Of a stretch of 64,000 bases of DNA, positions 24,586 through 33,365 are shown piece after piece. Every line of letters starts with the position of its first letter. Position 1 is the stretch's first letter. The notes under the pieces are model-generated. The model was not told the origin of the DNA. It did not search any database and saw nothing but the letters and a program-made list of their open reading frames with translations. The translations under genes were made by a program, and so were the position numbers. Source of the stretch: Rhizobium leguminosarum bv. viciae USDA 2370 (lineage in GTDB: Bacteria; Pseudomonadota; Alphaproteobacteria; Rhizobiales; Rhizobiaceae); NCBI RefSeq assembly GCF_002008365.1, contig NZ_MRDL01000036.1, forward strand, positions 609,676-673,675, given 5' to 3'.

Positions 24586-25505
24586 CAGTCAAGAGGATTG
24601 GGCGCCCCAGCCATCATGCCGTGCTTCCGATCATGGAAGCCGAAGAGCGGTTCGTGCTGCCGCGTCCACTGCGCCGCGTCACGCGCTTCCTGATCAGCCT
24701 CTGCAGCGGCCGTATCCATATTCCTGTTCATACGGGCACGGTCTCGGCGCTCGCCTTCCTGGCTGCGACGGGGTTTTACGGTATGTCGCTTGGCGGCCAC
24801 ACCGAAGCTGTCGCGCAGGCGACGACGACGGCGGCGGGTTTTGCGATCGAGGACGTCAAGGTCTCCGGCAATTCGGAGACCTCCGAAATCGAGATCCTGC
24901 AGCTGATCGGCCTTGACGGCACGACCTCGCTGGTGGCCCTCGACGTCGATGCCGCCCGCCGGAAGATCGCGCATCTTCCCTGGGTCGAAAGTGTCGAGGT
25001 CCGCAAGATCTATCCGAAAACGATCGAGGTGAAGCTCAAGGAGCGCCAGGCCTATGCGATCTGGCAGCACGGGCAGGAGCTTTCCCTGATCGAGAAGAAC
25101 GGCAGCGTCATTGCGCCGCTGCGCGACAACAAGTTTTCGGCGCTGCCGCTCGTCGTCGGCCGCGATGCCGAAACGGCGGCGGCTTCGCTCGACGACGCCT
25201 TCTCGAAGTGGCCCGACGTGAAGGCCCGCGTGAAGGCCTATGTCTGGATATCAGGCCGTCGCTGGGACCTGCACATGGACAATGGCGTCGTCGTCAAGCT
25301 GCCGGAAGATGGCATCGACCAGGCACTGGCGACGCTTTCGAAGTTCGACAAGGAGCACCAACTCCTGGAGCGGGACATTGCCGCAGTCGATCTCCGACTG
25401 TCCGACAGAACCGCCATCCAGCTGACGCCGGAGGCGGCGGTCCGCAGGCAGACGGCGGTGACGGAGCGTACGAAAGAATTGAAGAAGGCGGGGCAAAATA
25501 TATGA
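24573..25505 (+). CDS. ftsQ: Cell division protein FtsQ
   Basis: A 310-residue bitopic protein: a cytoplasmic tail of about 55 residues, one membrane helix (about 56-75, TVSALAFLAATGFYGM), a POTRA domain (AIEDVKVSGNSETSEIEILQL) and the FtsQ beta-domain (LPWVESVEVRKIYPKTIEVKL). It bridges FtsA/FtsZ-linked factors and FtsL/FtsB. The start is a TTG at 24573, set by a GGAGG site at 24561-24565, inside the end of ddl; the frame stays open upstream but that part is ddl. Its stop overlaps the ftsA ATG. Confidence 0.93.
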   Translation: MFALTVKRIGRPSHHAVLPIMEAEERFVLPRPLRRVTRFLISLCSGRIHIPVHTGTVSALAFLAATGFYGMSLGGHTEAVAQATTTAAGFAIEDVKVSGNSETSEIEILQLIGLDGTTSLVALDVDAARRKIAHLPWVESVEVRKIYPKTIEVKLKERQAYAIWQHGQELSLIEKNGSVIAPLRDNKFSALPLVVGRDAETAAASLDDAFSKWPDVKARVKAYVWISGRRWDLHMDNGVVVKLPEDGIDQALATLSKFDKEHQLLERDIAAVDLRLSDRTAIQLTPEAAVRRQTAVTERTKELKKAGQNI

Positions 25506-26833
25506 GCTTGTTCGGTTCATCCCATTTCGGATTACCGCGCCTGAAGCCGCTTTCGTCGAAGCGGTCACATGTCGTTTCGGTGCTCGACATCGGCTCGACC
25601 AAAGTCGTCTGCATGATCGGCCGGCTGACGCCGCGCGAGGAAAGCCAGATCCTGCCGGGTCGCACGCACAATATCGAGATCATCGGCATCGGCCACCAGC
25701 GTTCCCGCGGCATCAAGACCGGCGTGATTGCCGATCTCGACGCGCTGGAAGGCGTCATCCGCCTTGCAGTCGACGCGGCGGAGCGCATGGCGGGACTGAC
25801 CGTCGAGAGCCTGATCGTCAACCTGACGGCTGGCCGGCTTGGCAGCGACATCTACACCGCGACGATCGATCTCGGCGGCCAGGAAGTAGAGCTCAACGAT
25901 CTGAAGAAGGTGCTGTCGGCCGCTTGCCAGCAGTCGCTGCGCCAGGACCGTTCGGTGCTGCATTCGCTGGCGACCGGCTTCTCGCTCGACGGCGAGCGCG
26001 GCATCCGCGATCCGCTGGCGATGTATGGCGATGCGCTCGGCGTCGACATGCATGTGGTGACGGCGGAGCGCTCGGCGCTGAAGAACCTCGAACTCAGCGT
26101 CAATCGTGCGCATCTGTCGGTCGAGGGCATCGTCGCCACGCCCTATGCATCGGGTCTTGCAGCTCTCGTCGACGACGAGGTCGAACTCGGCTGCGCGGCG
26201 ATCGACATGGGCGGCGGCACGACGACGATCTCGGTCTTTGCCGAGGGCAAGCTCGTTCATACGGACGCCGTCGGCCTCGGCGGCCATCACGTCACCACCG
26301 ACCTGGCGCGCGGCCTTTCGACCCGCATCGAGGATGCGGAGCGGCTGAAGGTCGTGCATGCCTCGGCGCTTTCGAATTCCTCCGACGAGCGCGAGCTGAT
26401 CTCGATCCCGCCGATCGGCGAGGACGATCGCGACCAGCCGTCGCAGGTGCCGCGGGCACTGGTTTCGCGCATCGTGTCGGCCCGAATCGAGGAGACGATG
26501 GAACTGATCCGCGACCGTATCCAGCGCTCAGGCTTCAGCCCGATCGTCGGCAAGCGTGTCGTGCTGACCGGCGGGGCGAGCCAGTTGACCGGCCTTGCCG
26601 ACGTGGCGCGGCGCATCCTTGCCCGCAACGTCCGCATCGGCCGTCCGATGGGCGTCTCGGGGCTGCCGACGGCTGCCAAGGGTCCGGCCTTTTCGACGGC
26701 CGTCGGCCTGATGATTTATCCGCAGGTCGCGGACATGGAGACACATGCGTCACAGAGCGGTCTGCTCATGTCGCTTGGAGGAAATAACAGCCGCATAGCC
26801 CGCATGGGCCAGTGGCTGAAGGAAAGTTTCTGA
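25502..26833 (+). CDS. ftsA: Cell division protein FtsA
   Basis: A 443-residue actin-like ATPase that tethers FtsZ to the membrane. The actin-fold phosphate loops are SVLDIGSTKVVCMI near residue 27 and AAIDMGGGTTTISVF near 237. The adenosine motif is VVLTGGASQLTGL. The C-terminus ends in MGQWLKESF, the amphipathic membrane-targeting helix of FtsA. Start and ftsQ stop overlap as ATGA. ftsZ begins 55 bases downstream. Confidence 0.96.
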   Translation: MSLFGSSHFGLPRLKPLSSKRSHVVSVLDIGSTKVVCMIGRLTPREESQILPGRTHNIEIIGIGHQRSRGIKTGVIADLDALEGVIRLAVDAAERMAGLTVESLIVNLTAGRLGSDIYTATIDLGGQEVELNDLKKVLSAACQQSLRQDRSVLHSLATGFSLDGERGIRDPLAMYGDALGVDMHVVTAERSALKNLELSVNRAHLSVEGIVATPYASGLAALVDDEVELGCAAIDMGGGTTTISVFAEGKLVHTDAVGLGGHHVTTDLARGLSTRIEDAERLKVVHASALSNSSDERELISIPPIGEDDRDQPSQVPRALVSRIVSARIEETMELIRDRIQRSGFSPIVGKRVVLTGGASQLTGLADVARRILARNVRIGRPMGVSGLPTAAKGPAFSTAVGLMIYPQVADMETHASQSGLLMSLGGNNSRIARMGQWLKESF

Positions 26834-26888
26834 AATTGAGTAATTGGCCGGCGTGGCGATGCGGCCAGAGAGAGAAGGAACAGGTACC

Positions 26889-28604
26889 ATGACCATCAAG
26901 CTGCAAAAGCCTGACATCACAGAGCTGAAGCCGCGCATCACCGTGTTCGGCGTTGGCGGCGGTGGCGGCAATGCCGTCAACAACATGATCACCGCCGGCC
27001 TCCAGGGCGTCGACTTCGTCGTCGCCAACACGGATGCGCAGGCGCTGACGATGACGAAGGCTGAGCGCATCATCCAGCTCGGCGTCAACGTCACCGAAGG
27101 CCTCGGTGCCGGCTCGCAGCCGGAAGTCGGCCGCGCGGCCGCCGAGGAGTGCATCGACGAGATCGTCGATCACCTGAGCGGCACGCATATGTGCTTCGTC
27201 ACCGCCGGCATGGGCGGCGGCACCGGCACGGGCGCTGCGCCCGTTGTCGCGCAGGCGGCCCGCAACAAGGGCATCCTGACGGTCGGCGTCGTCACCAAGC
27301 CGTTCCATTTCGAAGGCGGGCGCCGCATGCGTCTGGCCGAGATGGGCATCCAGGAACTGCAGAAGTCTGTCGATACGCTGATCGTCATTCCGAACCAGAA
27401 CCTCTTCCGCATTGCCAACGACAAGACGACCTTCGCCGATGCCTTCGCCATGGCCGACCAGGTTCTCTATTCGGGCGTTGCCTGCATCACCGACCTGATG
27501 GTTAAGGAAGGCCTGATCAACCTCGACTTCGCCGACGTCCGCTCGGTGATGCGCGAAATGGGCCGCGCGATGATGGGCACCGGCGAAGCCTCCGGCTCCG
27601 GCCGAGCGCTGCAGGCAGCAGAGGCTGCGATCGCCAACCCGCTGCTCGACGAAACCTCGATGAAGGGCGCCCAAGGGTTGCTGATCTCCATCACCGGCGG
27701 TCGCGACCTCACCCTCTTCGAAGTCGACGAAGCCGCGACCCGCATCCGCGAGGAAGTCGATCCTGACGCCAACATCATCCTCGGCGCCACCTTCGACGAA
27801 TCGCTCGAAGGCATCATCCGTGTCTCGGTCGTCGCAACCGGCATCGACCGGGCGATGAACGAAGCCGCCGAGCGGAACCTCCAGCCGGCAGCAAGGCCCG
27901 CTATCCGTCCCTCCGCGGCTGTTGCTCCGGCAGCGGCCGCAGTTCAGCCTGCCCCCGTGATGCAGGCACCGAAGGCCATGGATCCGATCGCGCAGACCAT
28001 CCGCGAAGCCGAGATGGAACGCGAGCTCGAAATTCCGGCCCCGCGGGCTGCCGCACCGCTGCAGCAGCCCGTAGTACAGCAGGAAACCTTCCGTCCGCAG
28101 AGCAAGATCTTCGCGCCTGCACCGGAAGCTCCGGCAATGCGTCCGGCCCCGGTGCAGCAGCAGGCTCCGGCGCCTGTCATGAGCCCTGTCATAAGCCAGC
28201 CGGTTCAGCAGCAGCCGGTCCGGCAGGAGCCGACCATCCGCCAGGCGCCCGAACCGGTGCGCATGCCGAAGGTCGAGGATTTCCCGCCGGTCGTCCAGGC
28301 CGAACTCGACCACCGCACGCAGCCGGCTTCCGCGCATGCGGCGGAGGAGCGCGGTCCGATGGGCCTGCTCAAGCGAATCACCAATTCGCTTGGCCGCCGC
28401 GACGACGACGCCGTTGCCGCCGATATGACCGCCGCACCGCCGGCCGCTTCGCAGCAACGCCGTCCGCTGTCGCCTGAGGCAAGCCTCTACGCACCGCGTC
28501 GCGGCAATCTCGACGACCAGGGCCGGGCAGTTCCGCAGGCCCGGATGATGCAGGAAGACGACCAGCTGGAAATCCCGGCATTCCTGCGTCGCCAGTCGAA
28601 TTGA
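26889..28604 (+). CDS. ftsZ: Cell division GTPase FtsZ
   Basis: A 571-residue tubulin homologue forming the cytokinetic ring. The GTP-binding signature GGGTGTG is at about 109-115, the T7 loop is NLDFADVRSVM, and the globular domain ends near residue 320. A very long disordered linker rich in Pro, Ala and Gln (about 330-555) leads to the C-terminal peptide DDQLEIPAFLRRQSN that binds FtsA and other partners. The long linker is typical of rhizobial and Caulobacter FtsZ. The ribosome site is GAAGGAAC before the ATG at 26889. A good terminator follows. Confidence 0.97.
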   Translation: MTIKLQKPDITELKPRITVFGVGGGGGNAVNNMITAGLQGVDFVVANTDAQALTMTKAERIIQLGVNVTEGLGAGSQPEVGRAAAEECIDEIVDHLSGTHMCFVTAGMGGGTGTGAAPVVAQAARNKGILTVGVVTKPFHFEGGRRMRLAEMGIQELQKSVDTLIVIPNQNLFRIANDKTTFADAFAMADQVLYSGVACITDLMVKEGLINLDFADVRSVMREMGRAMMGTGEASGSGRALQAAEAAIANPLLDETSMKGAQGLLISITGGRDLTLFEVDEAATRIREEVDPDANIILGATFDESLEGIIRVSVVATGIDRAMNEAAERNLQPAARPAIRPSAAVAPAAAAVQPAPVMQAPKAMDPIAQTIREAEMERELEIPAPRAAAPLQQPVVQQETFRPQSKIFAPAPEAPAMRPAPVQQQAPAPVMSPVISQPVQQQPVRQEPTIRQAPEPVRMPKVEDFPPVVQAELDHRTQPASAHAAEERGPMGLLKRITNSLGRRDDDAVAADMTAAPPAASQQRRPLSPEASLYAPRRGNLDDQGRAVPQARMMQEDDQLEIPAFLRRQSN

Positions 28605-28626
28605 GTGCGTGCTTCGGCACCGTTCA

Positions 28627-28661
28627 TGCCCGGGATCAAGGTCCCGGGCATTGCTGTTTTT
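28627..28661 (+). terminator. Intrinsic terminator after ftsZ
   Basis: TGCCCGGGA and TCCCGGGCA form a perfect 9-bp stem with a 6-base loop, followed by TTGCTGTTTTTC. It ends the ddl-ftsQAZ transcript 23 bases after the ftsZ stop. Confidence 0.85.
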
Positions 28662-28865
28662 CAGCCCGTGATTCGCGAGCAATTTCAATTGCGTGACTTC
28701 GTAACAAAGCGAAAGAAACAGTGATTTGGATTGGAGCGCCGGCGCACGTAAGTATGGTGCAAGGAAACTGCACTAGGAGACCTTTCGACAGGCTCCTTGT
28801 GCAGAATGAACGATGACCGTGCCGATCGGACAGACCGCCGGTACGGAAGAATAAAGGCAGAATTT

Positions 28866-29822
28866 ATGGCAATTGGCTTGCTGGGTTTTCAAACGACGGT
28901 ATCGCGTCCGGTGACGCTTTCGGGCATCGGGGTGCATTCGGGCGCTAACGTCTCGATCACCCTGAACCCGGCCGAATCGGACACCGGCGTCATTTTCCAG
29001 CGCCTGCATGACAATGGCGACATCACCGAACTGAAGGCCGTCTCCTCGCAGGTCGGCAATACCGACCTCTGCACAGTCCTCGGCTTCTCTCCCGCCCATT
29101 CGGTCGCGACGATCGAGCATGTCATGGCCGCCGTCTATGCGCTCGGCCTCGACAATGTGGTGATCGAAGTGCAGGGCTCCGAAATGCCGATCATGGACGG
29201 CAGCTCGCTGCCCTTCGTTGAGGCGATCGAGCAGGTCGGTCTCGTCTCGCTCGGCGTCAAGCGCCGCTATATCCGTATCACCAAGCCGGTGCGGATCGAG
29301 CATGGCGGCTCCTGGAGCGAATTCCGCCCCTATGACGGTACGCGCTTCGAAGTCGAGATCGATTTCGACTGCCCGCTGATCGGCCGGCAGAAGTGGGCCG
29401 GTGACATGACCGCCGCCGTCTTCAAGGCCGAGCTTTCCCGCGCCCGCACCTTCGGGTTCATGCGCGATGTCGAGCGCCTCTGGGCGTCGGGCCATGCGCT
29501 CGGCTCCTCGCTTGAAAATTCCGTCGTCATCTCGGACGACAACACCGTCATCAACGTCGAAGGGCTGCGTTACGCCAAGGATGAATTCGTCCGCCACAAG
29601 ACGCTCGATGCCGTCGGCGATCTGTCGCTTGCCGGTGTCCAGTTCATCGGTTGCTACCGTTCCTATCGCGGCGGTCACAAGATGAATGCCAATGCGCTGA
29701 AGGCGCTGCTCGCCGATCCCTCCGCCTACGAGGTTGTGGAGACGTCGACGCCGCGCCAGCGTGTCGCTGCCCGCGAACTGATTGCAGTCAGCGCTGCGGA
29801 ATTCGCTCCCTGGTCGGCATGA
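28866..29822 (+). CDS. lpxC: UDP-3-O-acyl-N-acetylglucosamine deacetylase
   Basis: A 318-residue zinc enzyme catalysing the committed step of lipid A synthesis. N-terminal signature: GFQTTVSRPVTLSGIGVHSG. Zinc ligands are the histidine in TIEHVMAAVYALG and the His/Asp pair in HKTLDAVGDLSL; the catalytic His is in YRGGHKMN. The start MAIGLLGF at 28866 fits rhizobial LpxC; a frame open from 28797 adds a basic segment not seen in the family. It lies between two terminators and so is monocistronic, with its promoter in the 200-base gap after ftsZ. Confidence 0.96.
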   Translation: MAIGLLGFQTTVSRPVTLSGIGVHSGANVSITLNPAESDTGVIFQRLHDNGDITELKAVSSQVGNTDLCTVLGFSPAHSVATIEHVMAAVYALGLDNVVIEVQGSEMPIMDGSSLPFVEAIEQVGLVSLGVKRRYIRITKPVRIEHGGSWSEFRPYDGTRFEVEIDFDCPLIGRQKWAGDMTAAVFKAELSRARTFGFMRDVERLWASGHALGSSLENSVVISDDNTVINVEGLRYAKDEFVRHKTLDAVGDLSLAGVQFIGCYRSYRGGHKMNANALKALLADPSAYEVVETSTPRQRVAARELIAVSAAEFAPWSA

Positions 29823-29847
29823 CCTCCAGCATATTCTCAAGACCAGG

Positions 29848-29875
29848 CCGCCTCTTTCCCGGAGGCGGTTTTTTT
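29848..29875 (+). terminator. Intrinsic terminator of lpxC
   Basis: CCGCCTC and GAGGCGG form a 7-bp stem with a 7-base loop, directly followed by seven T. It lies 26 bases after the lpxC stop. Confidence 0.88.
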
Positions 29876-30103
29876 ATGTCCGGCCATGTCTGCGGCAATA
29901 GACCGATGCTTGGCCGCCACAGGTCGGGAAGAAGTTGAAAAGCCGATCATTCTGCGGCTGCTGCCACAAAAATGCGTTAATGCCTTATCATTGCGTTGCT
30001 CTTGATGCACATTTGTGGCTAGAAACGCCAGCGAGGCGTGGCTGCCGTGGAGAGAGCGGCAGCAGTGGGGTTCTTTCGAATGGGTTATGCAGGATCTGAA
30101 GGT

Positions 30104-30949
30104 ATGATGAAGACAGCGCGCGCTTTGTTCGCATCGCTTCTGGTGCTCAGCGCAGGCGCCTCGATCTCCGGTTGCCAGTCGGATCCCGACATCGACATCA
30201 CCAAGCTCGGTCTCGAAACCGATCCGCCTGACGTGCTCTACACCCAGGGTCTTGCCAATATGAAGGCCGGCAACATGGCGGAAGCGGCGCGCAAGTTCGA
30301 CGCGATCGACCGCGAAAACCCGTTCTCCGAATGGGCGCGCAAGGCGCTTGTGATGAGCACCTTCGTCAAATACCGCCAAGGCCGTTTGGACGATGCGCTT
30401 GCATCAGGCAACCGCTACATGTCGCAATATCCGAAGTCCCAGGACGCTGCCTATGTGCAGTATCTCATCGGTCTCACCTATTCCAAGCAGATCGTCGACG
30501 TGACGCAAGACCAGCGCGCCTCGGCCAAGACGATCGAGGCGATGCAGGCCGTCATCGACAACTATCCGAACTCCGAATATGTCGACGACGCACAGGCCAA
30601 GATCCGCTTTGCGCGCGACCAGCTCGCCGGCAAGGAAATGCAGATCGGCCGCTACTACATGGAGCGGAAGGAATATCTCGCCGCGATCTCGCGCTTCCGC
30701 ATCGTCGTCGAGAAATATCCGAATACGAACCAGATCGAAGAGGCCTTAGCGCGTCTCGTCGAAGCTTATTACTCCATGGGCATCGTCGACGAGGCGCAGA
30801 CAGCCGCTGCCGTTCTCGGTCACAATTACCCCGACAGCCAGTGGTATGCTGATTCCTACAAGCTGCTGCAGAGCGGCGGTGCCGAGCCGCGTGAAAACAA
30901 GGGCTCGTGGATCGCAGCAGCGGGCAAGAAACTTCTTCTCGGTTCCTGA
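30104..30949 (+). CDS. bamD: Outer membrane assembly lipoprotein BamD (ComL)
   Basis: A 281-residue lipoprotein of the BAM complex that folds beta-barrel proteins into the outer membrane. The lipobox is ISGC with Cys24 acylated. Five TPR-like repeats follow, starting at VLYTQGLANMKAGNMAEAARKF and including GRYYMERKEYLAAISRFRIVVEKYP. The start was placed at the first of two adjacent ATG codons (30104), giving a normal signal peptide; an in-frame ATG at 30080 is possible. recN follows five bases after the stop, an arrangement common in alphaproteobacteria. Confidence 0.93.
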   Translation: MMKTARALFASLLVLSAGASISGCQSDPDIDITKLGLETDPPDVLYTQGLANMKAGNMAEAARKFDAIDRENPFSEWARKALVMSTFVKYRQGRLDDALASGNRYMSQYPKSQDAAYVQYLIGLTYSKQIVDVTQDQRASAKTIEAMQAVIDNYPNSEYVDDAQAKIRFARDQLAGKEMQIGRYYMERKEYLAAISRFRIVVEKYPNTNQIEEALARLVEAYYSMGIVDEAQTAAAVLGHNYPDSQWYADSYKLLQSGGAEPRENKGSWIAAAGKKLLLGS

Positions 30950-30954
30950 GGCCA

Positions 30955-32628
30955 ATGCTGATCCAGCTTTCGATCCGCGATATCGTCCTGATCGAGCGGC
31001 TGGATCTTGCCTTCGAGACCGGCCTCTCCGTGCTGACGGGCGAGACCGGGGCGGGCAAATCCATCCTGCTCGACAGCCTGTCGTTGGCGCTCGGTGGGCG
31101 CGGCGACGGCGACCTGGTGCGCCATGGCGAGGATAAGGGCCAGGTGACGGCGGTGTTCGACGTTGGCATGGAACATGGCGCCCGCATACTCCTGCGTGAA
31201 AATGGCATCGACGACGAGGGCGACCTGATTTTCCGCCGCCAGCAATCGGCGGACGGGCGCACCAAAGCCTATGTCAACGACCAGCCGGTCAGCGTGCAGC
31301 TGATGCGCCAGGCCGGGCAGATGCTGGTTGAAATCCATGGACAGCACGACGATCGCGCCCTTGTCGACACCAATGCCCACCGCACCCTGCTCGATGCCTT
31401 CGCCGGCCTCACCGACGAGGTTTCAGAGGTCTCCAGGCTCTATCGGCTGTGGCGCGACAGCGAGCGGACGCTGAAGAAGCACCGGGAGAAGGTGGAAAGC
31501 GCGGCGCGCGAAGCCGACTACCTGCGCTCGTCGGTCGAGGAACTCGAGAAGCTCTCGCCGCAGGATGGCGAGGAGGAAGAGCTCGCCGATCGCCGGCAGA
31601 AGATGATGAAGGCCGAGCGAATCGCCGGCGATATCGCCGAGGCGTCCGAATTCCTGAACGGCAATGCCTCGCCGGTGCCCCATATCGCCTCGCTGGTGCG
31701 CCGGCTGGAGCGTAAGAGCCATGAGGCGCCGGGACTGCTCGAAGACACCGTGACGCTGCTCGATGCCGCGCTCGATCAGCTTTCCAACGCGCAGATGGAA
31801 GTCGAGACGGCACTCCGCAAGACCGAATACGATCCGAGAGAGCTGGAGCGGGTGGAAGAGCGGCTTTTCGCGCTCAGGGCCGCCTCGCGCAAATATTCCG
31901 TTCCCGTCACCGAACTGCCGGCGCTTGCCGTGCGCATGATCGCCGATCTTGCCGATCTCGACGCGGGCGAGGAGCGGCTTGCGCGGCTCGAAGCCGAGGT
32001 TGGCCTGGCGCGGGAAAATTACGATGCGGCGGCACGCTCGCTATCCGACAAGCGTCATCATGCCGGCACCGCACTGGCTGCGGCTGTCATGGCCGAGCTG
32101 CCGGCGCTGAAGCTCGAACGGGCCCGTTTCATGGTCGAGATCAGCACGGATGCGGGGGAGGCGGCGGCCGAAGGCATCGACGTCGTCGAGTTCCATGTTC
32201 AGACCAATCCGGGCACGCGGCCGGGCTCGATCATGAAGGTCGCTTCGGGCGGCGAACTCTCGCGTTTCCTGCTGGCGCTGAAGGTGGCGCTCGCCGATCG
32301 CGGATCGGCCCCGACGCTGGTCTTCGACGAAATCGATACCGGCGTCGGCGGTGCGGTGGCCGATGCGATCGGCCAGCGACTGAAGCGGCTCTCTGAGCGG
32401 GTGCAGGTGCTGTCGGTTACGCATGCGCCGCAGGTCGCGGCACGGGCCGCCACGCATCTCTTAATCTCCAAGGGGCCGGTGGCCGACGGTTCGGAAAAGA
32501 TCGCCACGCGCGTCGCGACGATGGCGCAGAAGGACCGCACGGAGGAGATCGCCCGTATGCTGGCCGGGGCTTCGGTGACCGAAGAGGCGAGGGCGGCGGC
32601 GAAGCGGCTGCTTGCCGGCAACGGCTGA
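30955..32628 (+). CDS. recN: DNA repair protein RecN
   Basis: A 557-residue SMC-like ATPase for double-strand break repair. The Walker A GETGAGKS is at 29-36 and the Q-loop region is ENGIDDEGDLIFRRQQS. Coiled-coil arms lie about 155-370. The ABC signature is VASGGELSRFLLALK with Walker B TLVFDEIDTGVGG and the H-loop VLSVTHAPQVAA. It starts five bases after bamD and is likely co-transcribed with it. Length matches the family (about 555 aa). Confidence 0.96.
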   Translation: MLIQLSIRDIVLIERLDLAFETGLSVLTGETGAGKSILLDSLSLALGGRGDGDLVRHGEDKGQVTAVFDVGMEHGARILLRENGIDDEGDLIFRRQQSADGRTKAYVNDQPVSVQLMRQAGQMLVEIHGQHDDRALVDTNAHRTLLDAFAGLTDEVSEVSRLYRLWRDSERTLKKHREKVESAAREADYLRSSVEELEKLSPQDGEEEELADRRQKMMKAERIAGDIAEASEFLNGNASPVPHIASLVRRLERKSHEAPGLLEDTVTLLDAALDQLSNAQMEVETALRKTEYDPRELERVEERLFALRAASRKYSVPVTELPALAVRMIADLADLDAGEERLARLEAEVGLARENYDAAARSLSDKRHHAGTALAAAVMAELPALKLERARFMVEISTDAGEAAAEGIDVVEFHVQTNPGTRPGSIMKVASGGELSRFLLALKVALADRGSAPTLVFDEIDTGVGGAVADAIGQRLKRLSERVQVLSVTHAPQVAARAATHLLISKGPVADGSEKIATRVATMAQKDRTEEIARMLAGASVTEEARAAAKRLLAGNG

Positions 32629-32727
32629 TTTTTCTTCCGACGTTCTTTCTGCCCGGGCCGGCGGGATGACAATCACCGCGCATAGCGATATGCGCTGAAG
32701 CTTCCGGATCGGCGGCGAGCTCAAGCC

Positions 32728-33255
32728 ATGCGACTTTTCCATTTCAGCGACGATCCCGGTATAGTAGCGTTCGAACCGCGCCCGGTTCGCATTCCCTCCG
32801 CCCGCGCGCCCGGCCGGGAATGGCTGAACGGTCCGCTCGTCTGGGCGATCGATGCCGATCATGACTTTATGTATCTCTTTCCGCGTGACTGCCCCCGCAT
32901 CCTGATATGGGCGAAACCCGAGACGCTGGAGACGGAGCGGCGGCACTGGCTCGGCGACTGGCGCGCCGTCGCCTACGCCGAGCGTCATTGGCTGGAAAGG
33001 CTCGAAGCGGAGACGATCCACCGTTATGAGCTGCCGACTGAGGGCTTCGAGAATCTGGATGATGCGGGCATGTGGGTGGCCCGCAGACGCGTTGTTCCCA
33101 CCGAGCGCGCCGCCATCTCGCGGCTCGACCGGGAGTTTGCGCCGCGCGGCGTGGAGCTCAGGGTGGTCGATAGCTTGCAGCCGTTGAAGAGCCTCCGGAA
33201 CACCGGCCTGCATGTCAGCGGCATCCGGCTGCGCAATGCCAGGGATTGGGAATAG
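32728..33255 (+). CDS. Conserved hypothetical protein, DUF6886-like
   Basis: A 175-residue cytosolic protein starting MRLFHFSDDPGIVAFEPRP, which I recall as the signature of the DUF6886 family. The protein is rich in Trp, Arg and His (AIDADHDFMYLFPRDCPRI) with no membrane segment or signal peptide. The function is unknown; the His/Asp-rich N-terminus recalls ART-like or RNase-like folds but that is not established. It sits between recN and ligA with about 100 bases on each side and probably has its own promoter. Confidence 0.7.
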   Translation: MRLFHFSDDPGIVAFEPRPVRIPSARAPGREWLNGPLVWAIDADHDFMYLFPRDCPRILIWAKPETLETERRHWLGDWRAVAYAERHWLERLEAETIHRYELPTEGFENLDDAGMWVARRRVVPTERAAISRLDREFAPRGVELRVVDSLQPLKSLRNTGLHVSGIRLRNARDWE

Positions 33256-33365
33256 GCCGGGCAGCCGACCTTCCTTTCGCAGGATATGTGGTCTCCCTTT
33301 TCATCCAGAAATTTTGCTCTAAAAACAATCCAGATTTCTGACCAGATTCTCTGGAGTGATGTTCC